The position numbers and the translations under genes were made by a program. Source: Perognathus longimembris pacificus (lineage: Eukaryota; Chordata; Mammalia; Rodentia; Heteromyidae). Taken from it: DNA of 64,000 nucleotides. Below the pieces are notes generated by a model. It had not been told where the DNA came from and searched no databases. It saw nothing but the letters and a program-made list of their open reading frames with translations. Within the stretch, counting starts at the first letter, position 1. Each line of letters begins with the position of its first letter. The stretch is taken from NCBI RefSeq assembly GCF_023159225.1, contig NC_063166.1, positions 71,922,575 through 71,986,574 of the forward strand, read 5' to 3'. Of the stretch, positions 56,270 through 64,000 are shown in pieces.

Positions 56270-56692
56270 CTCTCCTTCCTTCTCCTCCTCCCTCCCCTTT
56301 TGCCCCTCCCTTTCCTATCTTCCCTCTCCCCTCTCCCTTTTCCTCTTCCCTCCTTTCACCCTCCTCTCCCCCTCCTTCCTCCCTCTTCCTCTTCCTCCTC
56401 CTCCTCCTCCCTTCTCCTTCCTCTCTTATCAAATAATATCTTTTTTATTTTCTTTTTGTGCCCGTCCTAGGGCTTGAACTCAGTCTGAACGCTGTCCCTG
56501 ATCTTTTTCATTCAAGGCTAGTGCTCTACCACTTCAGCCACAGCTCTGCTTCTGGCTTTTTGGTGGTTAATTGGAGATAAAGAGTCTTATGTCATGGACT
56601 TTCCTGCCATCTGGCTTCTAACAGTGAGCCTTAGATCACAGCCACCTGAGTTGTTAGGCTCCAAGGTGTGAGCCACTGGTGCCCAGCTTCAA
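56270..56692 (-). repeat. Pyrimidine tract and inverted B1/ID SINE
   Basis: C/T-rich to about 56430. The SINE at 56455-56692 has agggcttgaactcagtctga, gttaattggagataaagagt and gtgtgagccactggtgccca. Confidence 0.85.
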
Positions 56693-56699
56693 GTGATAT

Positions 56700-57460
56700 C
56701 TTAAGTCAATGTATGCTTCTTAGTTTAATATATACACATTTTAAACAAAAGCGGGATGTTTGGAGGCAAAGGCACAGTGTGGCTCATGCGGGCTCTCTTT
56801 CCTCTCTGCAGCTCCAGTGCTCTGGGCAGCTCCATCTTCAGAAGCTAGTCCCCAGCTGGAACAGACCCCGCCGTCTCAAAGCCTCAGGGCCGGCTGTCCA
56901 CCTGTCTAGAGACTCTGCAGTTCATCCACTTCAGTGAGGATCCCTGGGATGATTCTAAGGCATCAGGCAGGCTGAGAGCTGGTAGAGGGAGGCATATGAC
57001 ATTTAAGGAGGCACTGGGTCTCAGTGCTGGCCCTATACTTGCTGGATGCTGAGAGTAATTGCTTCCTTAAGGTCAACCTCTTCCTAGCCTGGCCCAGTCC
57101 TGCCCCTGCTAGTGAGTGGGGCACAATTCCACACAGAGGCATTACCAATCCACTTCCTTACAAAGATATGCCCCCAGGTGTCTAAGAGGGCAGACAGCAA
57201 GGGAACCAGCTGGAAGGTAGGGATTTTTATTACTCCCATTAGTTTATGGTTATTTTTTGATGCTTGTGACAAGACACAATTGAAAAAAACCACCCCAATT
57301 TCTTCTATTCTGAACCCTGACCACTTACCACCCCCAATTTTGCCCAGAATTTCTTAACAGAGTTGTGTCTCCCTCTTCTCTTTCCCTTTCAAAGTTGCCA
57401 AGGATTCTCAGAACACCAGTTATTTCTAGAGAATTCTTCATATGACCAGAATGCATTTAT
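56700..57460. other. Intergenic, no gene seen
   Basis: Unique-looking sequence with no feature I can name. Confidence 0.5.
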
Positions 57461-57464
57461 CTTT

Positions 57465-58140
57465 TGAAATTTTTGCAAAATATACACATCATAAAAACTC
57501 AGCATCGTAACACCATTTAAGTGATTCATACTGTTGGGTAACCATCGGGCCATCCATCTCCAGGATGTTTAATCTTGTGAAATTGAGACTCTACTCACTA
57601 AGCAATAATTCTCCATTCCCTCTCCACCCTAGTCACCGGCCCCTGGGCAAACCACATTCGGTTCTCTGTCTCTATGGCTATTCTAAGCATTGAGTGGAAG
57701 TGAAACCATACAGTATTTGTCCTTTAGTAACTAGTGGATTTCACTTAGCATAATGTCCTCAAGGATTATGCACGCTGTAGCATGTGTCAGAATTTCCTTC
57801 CTTCTTTCAAGGCCGACGGACGTTTCAGTGAATATGTTGCACATTTAGGTGACTCCTGTGTGTTGGCTATTGTAAATGAATGCTGCTCTGAACATGGTTT
57901 AGACATATCTCATTCAGACCTCGTATTCCATTCTTTCAGGCATATTCCACCCTTCCATCGGAAGAGATGGATCGTGTGCTGATTTCACCTTGTAGTTTTT
58001 GAGGGCCTGGCGTTCTGGTTCTCACAGCAGTGATGCCCTTTTGTATTTCTTCTAATAGTGCACAGGGTTCCAGTTTCTCTGCATCCTCATCAACACTTGT
58101 TCTTGTTTGTTTTTATAAATAATTATTTTAAATATTATAG
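57465..58140 (-). repeat. Ancient LINE-1 (L1M-type) 3' end, inverted, long
   Basis: Clear match in order to remembered L1M 3' sequence: ccatccatctccaggatgtt, gaaaccatacagtatttgtc, ttcacttagcataatgtcct, catgtgtcagaatttccttc, then gtgcacagggttccagtttc. Confidence 0.85.
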
Positions 58141-58159
58141 TAGCCGTGTATGTGAATAA

Positions 58160-58428
58160 TCTGAATGTATTGTGTGTGTGTATGTATGCGCACCTATGCA
58201 CCTGTCCTGAGGCTTGAACTGAGGGCCTGGGAGCTGGGCTTTGTCATTTGTGCTCAACTCTAGTGTTTCTACCTCTTGAGCTACAATTCCACTTCTAGGT
58301 TTTTGGTAGTTAATTGGAGATAAGAGTCTCATGGGCTTTCCTGCCTGGGCTAGCTTTGAACTGTGACCCTTAGGTCTCAGCTTCCTGAGTCACTAGTATG
58401 ACAGGTTTGACCTACTAGTGTTTGGCTC
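58160..58428 (-). repeat. TG-rich tract and inverted B1/ID SINE
   Basis: A TG/TATG tract at 58165-58195, then ctgaggcttgaactgagggc, gttaattggagataagagtc and tcagcttcctgagtcactag. Confidence 0.8.
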
Positions 58429-58497
58429 TGGATGCATTTTTAGTAAGGATAATCATCATCTTTGAAGCATAAAAGCCACTCCATAGGCAACAACTTA

Positions 58498-58695
58498 CAA
58501 ACACTTCCATTTATTTCATGCACAAGTCCCTCAGTTGGCAGTACGGGCTGAGCTCAGCTGGGTGGCTTTTCTGGTCTTGGCTAAACTTACTCATGCCTAG
58601 GGCTGGCCACAGGTTGGCTTGTCTAGGATCCCTCTAGCTGCGATGACTCTATGGTGCTTCTTGCCATCTCTCATCTAGCAGGTTATTCCAGATTG
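58498..58695. repeat. Old interspersed repeat, family not assigned
   Basis: Text such as cgggctgagctcagctgggt and ctcatgcctagggctggcca is familiar from old mammalian repeats. I cannot name the family. Confidence 0.3.
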
Positions 58696-58719
58696 CCCCC
58701 CCCCCCCAAAAAAAAAGGC

Positions 58720-59520
58720 TGGCAGGGAATCCAGAGAAGAAACTGAAGCCTGCCATAGTAGAAGTAACACATTACTTCCTCTCAATTCCATCAGTCAATG
58801 CAAACTACCAGCTCAGCCCAGATTTAAAGGATGGGAAAGCTCCATCTCTTCAGGGGCAGATCTGTATGGTAAAATTCAAAGGGGAATGGGTATGGGGCAG
58901 TGAATAGATATCACCTAGGTTTAAAAAAAACATAACATAACGTAACAACATTTGAGCAACTTTTCATGGAAGACAGCAAAATTTACCTTTGAGATTCACT
59001 GTGTGGGACGCACCCAATTCACGAGTTTCAAAGGCTCTGGTTCACCTTTGCAAATCCAGACTGTTCTGGGTACCAGGGAATCAGGTCCATTAGCCCAATG
59101 ATCTCTAATAAGAATCACTCCCCTCCCAGACCATGGAAACCAAGACAGCCTCCTCACTCATCTGCCATGAGGAGTTGACTAAAAGTTCACTTGGTCCATA
59201 TAGTCCTGTATAGGTCTTGAGAGCCATTATGCAACTGATGGCTCCATCACCTTCAGACCATGCCTACTCAGACCCTCCTTCACAAATAGTGACCAGCGAG
59301 CCTCCACAAAGCTCTTCCATCTGCTTCCATGTTCAGAAAGTCAAACCCAAGTGAGAACTAAAGGTTCTTACAGTTCAGAGTTTTGTCTCTGACTCCACAA
59401 ATACAAGACACTGCTAGATCCAAATGTGGAGAGCTGTTGCCAGGAATGCATGTACCCCAAGCATTCTACCAAGCTGGTATCGCAGCCTCTGTAGATGAAG
59501 CTGAAAGACTTGTAGGACAG
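58720..59520. other. Intergenic, no gene seen
   Basis: Unique-looking sequence after a C12A9 run at 58698-58718. Confidence 0.5.
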
Positions 59521-59524
59521 ATAT

Positions 59525-59760
59525 TTCCTACTGTGTGATTGCAGTTGCTCTTGCAATAATGCTATATAACAAATTATCCCAGGCACACTGGGCAACAACA
59601 GAGCATTGTTCTTTCTTCCTCATGGGTCTGAGGCTTGCCTGGGGTTCAACTTCTCCTGGCCAAATCAAGCTAGACTCCAACAAATGTTTTGGTTCTGGGT
59701 GTGCTCCACAAAGCTTGTGGTGCCTAAATTATTGGCTACAGGGTCTTTGCTGACTATGTT
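59525..59760. repeat. Old interspersed repeat, family not assigned
   Basis: It starts like a common old mammalian repeat (aatgctatataacaaattat). It may be the same family as 58498-58695. Confidence 0.3.
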
Positions 59761-61425
59761 TGACTATCTATTGTCTGATGAAAAAGAGAAATGGATAAAT
59801 AGGCAGTGACAATACAGTATTGCAATGGAGTGACAAAAGTAAGTGCATGGTTTGTGGTAGGGTGGGATAAAGAAAGGCTTCTTGGAGAAAGCAATGTCTT
59901 ACCTGAGCTTTAAGGAGTAAGCTTAATAATTTAGGCAGAGGTGTGGGGAGAATTAACAGAAAAGCATGAACAGAAGCTAGAAGTAAGAGACTATATGCAT
60001 GGCGTGGGCTTGGTATGGTGGGAACCAAGGGTGAGGTGTGGAAGTAAGGGAGGTTGTTAGGACAAGGCTGGCCCCAGGCAGGAGTCTCCTCACTATCTGC
60101 AAATTGGCACTTGTCAGAAGTGGCGTGTCCTCTGTATTATGCTACACATACATTTTGTTGTTTCTTCCTTTTCAGTGGGGATTTTATTGCTTCCCCTTTA
60201 GAGACAGGAACATGGGTGTGGTATTATAAGTGTGGAAACTTTCCAGAAAGAGGATTCAAGGGTGTCTGCCACATCCTGCAAGCATTAGGAGTAGGTTCTG
60301 TTACAACGTTGAGGTGTGTCAGGCTGGGTCTCATGAGCTTGTGGTTCCTTGGATAGGGGTCCTATGCTTGCTGCATCTTCCAAGTGTCCTGAGCTCATGC
60401 TCACACCCAGTCCTCCTCCTGGGGCTGCCCTCTGTGCCAGGGCTTCTTGAGCTGTAGATTCAGCATCCAGTTGCCTCTTCTGCCTTTTCTGGTTCATCCA
60501 ACTGCCCTTTCTCTGCTAAGGGTAGCGTGATATCATCAGAGCACAGAAGGATCCAAATGGACAGAGCCATTGCTCTCACATCCTTTGGAAAAACATCTCT
60601 GTGACTTGAGGCAGCTACTTTCCAATGATTCCTTACTTAGGCATGACCATCCCCCATGGAGGAGGGGCCCCACCCCTCTAGCATCCAGGGCAGACTTGCT
60701 AAGGGACCACAGATTTTCCTACTGAGTCCAGACACAGCGTCAGAATCCTGTTCAATGCAGGCTTAGTCAACAGACTCATCCTTTCTTTCACCGGGAGGAG
60801 GGGTGCGGGGGAGGAGTTTTAGTCATGCAACACTTCCTGTGCAAACCTAACCCCTGCCCCCAAGCAGCTAGCCTTTTCTTAGCTCTGCTCTTGACCCAGG
60901 TTTCAACAGAATTCAACAAATGTTCATGGAGAATTCATTAAGTGTCAAGGAGCAGAGATGAATAAACATGATCTCTATGGCCCCAGGAAGCCACTTTCTG
61001 ATGGCAGAGGTTACAGACTCCCACCTCCTCTGAAGTGGCAACTCTCCTCTGCTGCTCATCAGGGTTGTGTGGGACCTAACTGTGCATGCCTGACTGGTCT
61101 TCCTCACCTGAGATGAGGCCATGCCTGGGTGTGGTCACGTGACCAAGACCTCAGTATCCTGAGCCAGTAGAAGAAAAGATACAGATTCCCCATAGGAAAG
61201 GCAGCCACTCAAGGAGAGATGAAAAGTTGGGGTTGTACCAGGCTGAATTCATTTAGTCTGGCCTGAGCAATGGCTGCAATATGAAGTCTCTGGAGTTAAT
61301 CAAGTAGAGTACTGTAGGACTCTGGCTACCCACTTAGCCCAGGTAGAGTTGGGGAAAGAGATGCCCAGCGAAGATAAGTTTCAGGACCCTAGCCCTCAAA
61401 GCAAGAACAGAACAAGAAGGAAATG
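59761..61425. other. Intergenic, no gene seen
   Basis: AT/GC-mixed unique sequence. No gene, SINE or clear element recognised. Confidence 0.5.
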
Positions 61426-61427
61426 GA

Positions 61428-61668
61428 GCCAGGCACTGGTGGCTCATGCCTGTAGTCCTACCTACTCAGGAGGCTGAGATCTGAAGATCACAGTTTGAAA
61501 CCAGCAGGACAGTCCGTAAGACTCTTAGTCACAGAAAAATCCTGACGTGATACTGTGGTTCAAGTGCTAGCCTTGAGCAAAAGGAGCTCAAGGACAATGC
61601 TCAGGCTCAGAGTTCAAGCCTCAGGACTAGCAAAAAAAGAAAAACAAAAAAAGGAAAGAAAAGAAAAT
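61428..61668 (+). repeat. B1/ID composite SINE, direct
   Basis: gcactggtggctcatgcctg, ctcaggaggctgagatctga, ggttcaagtgctagccttga, then an A-rich tail. A short possible duplication aaatggag flanks it (near 61421 and 61665). Confidence 0.8.
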
Positions 61669-61669
61669 G

Positions 61670-64000
61670 GAGGCAGGGGAGTATCCAGCACACCTCTGTG
61701 GCAGAGTAGACAGGCATATATATGTCAGGGGATCCAAGAGGCTTTTGAAAAATACTGGCTCGTGGGCTAACTTTTCTGATGTAGCCCACAGTGGAGCAGT
61801 ACTAGTTCGAGGACAGGGACAGCGGTGTCCCCTGTGTTAGAGAGGCACCAAAGTCGCTTGTAAGATTGTCAGCTTTGTTTAGCAAAAATGTAATGATTAC
61901 AGTCCAGCCCCAGAGCTGTCTCTCCAGCCCAAGAACTGGCAGATACAGTGTGACTCCCCCAGAGGGACACTTCATGGCTGGAATTACTGCCCTCTCCAAG
62001 GAGATTTCTAGAATCTACTAAGTAGATGCCATAAATAGTCAGAGAAGGGTGTGTGCTGGTGTCTTAGTCACTCTATAAACAAGGAGCACACACAAGGAGT
62101 CACATTGCTTCATCAGGATCAGTTTGCAAACTTCATTTCTTGAGGATGAAGAGAAAAGAAAGAGATGATTATCATATCAATGCCTTCTCCATACTGGGAG
62201 CAAGATTGCCCTCCCACCCAGACCACAGGCACCCAGCCAGGCACAGACACTGGATTTTAAATATGCTGCCTCTTCCCCGCCCCTCCTCCACTGCCTTGCA
62301 TTCTTATTTATTTATTTGTGATTTCTCTAAGCTTGTTTCTCTTGAAATTTCCACCTTGTGCCTGTGTACTGCTGACTTCACATTTGCTGTAGTGTGAACT
62401 CCACATCTGTGAATGGATGACAGGAAAGATTAATAGCCCTGCTCCCTTCTCCTTGACTGTGGGCCTAGCTAATGAATAAATAAATAAATAAATAAACACA
62501 GCTCCAATCCCCTAAATAGAGACCCAGAGCCGGAGAGAAAACAGCGTTTTGCTGAATCCATTCTTTAAGGAAAAAAAAAAAAAAACACCCAACCTCTAAT
62601 GATCTCTGATTTACATAGTCGGCAGTTTTTCGCTAAACATTTTACAGAGACACAAAAGTTTGGGGTGGAAAGATTACCCCTATACTCTTGCCAGACGGAG
62701 GCAAGGGGCCAAGAAGCCCACTTGGGCTGGGCCGAGCTTAGCTGGGCTGGCACAGAGTGTGGGCTGGCATGAGAATGAGCCCCTTTCCCATGTAGGGGAG
62801 TAGGGGACCCCTTGAGCTAAATAGTGGTGGAATAGTGGTGGTAGGCCAGGGACCCCTTGAGCCAAATAGTGGTGGAATGGACCCCTCAGGGGTCCATCAG
62901 TGGTCTCCATGCTATGGAAGGGTGTAGGTTCACCTGCCTGCTCTGCTCTATGAGTATTAACAGAGAAGGCAATTCCTTCCCTCCTGTTCTCTTCTTGATT
63001 GAGAAAGGAGAAGCTCAAACTTGAACCTGTGGACCAATGGCCTGGGATTCTTTCTAGAATACAGATCCTCATTCAATAGGTCTAGGAGGGGGCTGAAGTT
63101 CATAGGTCCCAACAAGCTACCAGGGGAAGTTGTTCCTGCTGGTCCAGAAACTGAGCTTATAGCCACAGCAGCAGGATGGGAGGTAGCAGGAACTCAGGCT
63201 TTGTCTCCACTTCCGTGGCCCCTTGTTGAGAGCTTTATGACAAAGGCATTTCTTTTCTTATCAGCCCTGGGCTCGGCTGTTACCAGGTTCTTCAAATTCA
63301 GCTAACAAGGTGGGTCTCATTATTCCCAGGCAACCCAGCAAAACCTAGTAAGAACACCCTTTGTGGATCAAGCTTGGTTAATTCTTGCCTTTACTGGCCA
63401 TGTTTTTAAAGCCTGGTTAACCTTCTGCCTGGCCATGCATCTTTAGCTATATCCATTGTTGGAGAGGTTGGCAAGGGATGGGGTGACCTGGTTTAGGGCA
63501 GCCAGTCCAGAGAAAGCAAAGGTGTCTATGGGACCTAGGTGGGCTGAATGGAGGCTGGGGTTAAGGACAGTGGCTGCTAGAGTGGCAGTGAGATGGGTTT
63601 TTCAGCACAGTGGGGGAGTTTGGAGGGCTAGAAAGCAAGTAACCAACTCCCTGGATCTGTACCTGCCCCCTTTTGGCACCCAGAGGTCCATTTGACTCTT
63701 GTTGGTGCTCAACCAAAGGTGAGACCAGCCCTCCAGACCCCAGAGCAGGAAGCCTCCCAATGCTAGACATCCTCTTGCAGTCATAGAATTTCTAGGTCAA
63801 GTAAGCTGGGTTCAAGGAAGCCAGGCAATGATTATTTGGGCACATACAGATCTGACCCTATGGTGATGAAGGGAACAGATGAGGCAGGGGTTAGGTGGAC
63901 ATATACCCTGATTTTCTGCAGTTTTTCATCACTCAGCCAGATTGTCAGACTCATCCTTGTCTTTCAGTCTGCTATGGAAGCCACAGGGCCACACTGGGAT
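61670..64000. other. Intergenic to window end, no gene seen
   Basis: SINE-free. Contains (AATA)n at 62473-62495, a 45-base-period tandem pair at 62803-62880 and an 8-base-arm inverted repeat at 62879-62895. The stretch 62590-62700 looks constrained. No coding signal. Confidence 0.5.

Noticed and set aside
1..64000. CRISPR arrays, prokaryotic operons, phage or toxin genes.
   Set aside because: The window is plainly mammalian genomic DNA; no regularly spaced repeats or bacterial-type genes were seen.

Overview
The window is mammalian nuclear DNA, most likely from a geomyoid rodent (kangaroo rat or pocket mouse group). Two things point there. One is the abundant pair of rodent SINE types: a B1 (7SL-like) head joined to an ID-like tRNA-Ala-derived tail, and an ID-like dimer resembling the IDL elements described from Geomyoidea. 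The other is the set of LINE-1 3' ends accompanying them. The species call is inference from repeat style; the gene call does not depend on it.

Bases 1 to about 20,680 hold the 3' part of one gene on the + strand, DHX35, a DEAH-box RNA helicase. Ten coding exons (454-578 to 19532-19576) join in frame with GT/AG splice sites to give the C-terminal ~296 residues: the end of the RecA2 core, the winged-helix and ratchet/HA2 region, the OB-fold and a basic tail ending at TGA 19574-19576. A 3' UTR of about 1.1 kb follows. The introns carry SINEs, old LINE-1 3' ends and MIR relics.

From about 20.7 kb to 64 kb I find no protein-coding gene. The open frames there are short, low-complexity or repeat-derived. 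The segment is a mosaic of SINEs (about 29 inverted against about 16 direct in the whole window), LINE-1 relics, one MLT1-like LTR, one Tigger-like DNA transposon piece, MIRs and many microsatellites, alternating with repeat-free stretches. In human the sequence beyond DHX35 is a long gene-poor interval leading to MAFB, and this window fits that picture. Several repeat-free, AT-rich, homeodomain-site-rich blocks (about 31.6, 35.9, 43.8, 46.2, 48.3 and 54.4 kb) look like candidate distal enhancers.

The most useful signal is a pair of near-consensus CTCF motifs in divergent orientation (minus strand 23309-23321, plus strand 24719-24735) in the SINE-free stretch just past DHX35. This is the layout typical of a chromatin domain boundary, here between a housekeeping gene and a regulatory gene desert. 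Other points worth checking are a 214-codon open frame with a strong start context in the DHX35 3' UTR, a perfect 20-bp palindrome in the same UTR, a possible unannotated exon at 49724-49829, an unidentified retrocopy-like insertion at 22.8 kb, three AGGTCA repeats at 45.9 kb, and a SINE split by a Tigger-like insert at 47.4-47.8 kb. I see no CRISPR array, prokaryotic system, tRNA gene or rRNA gene.
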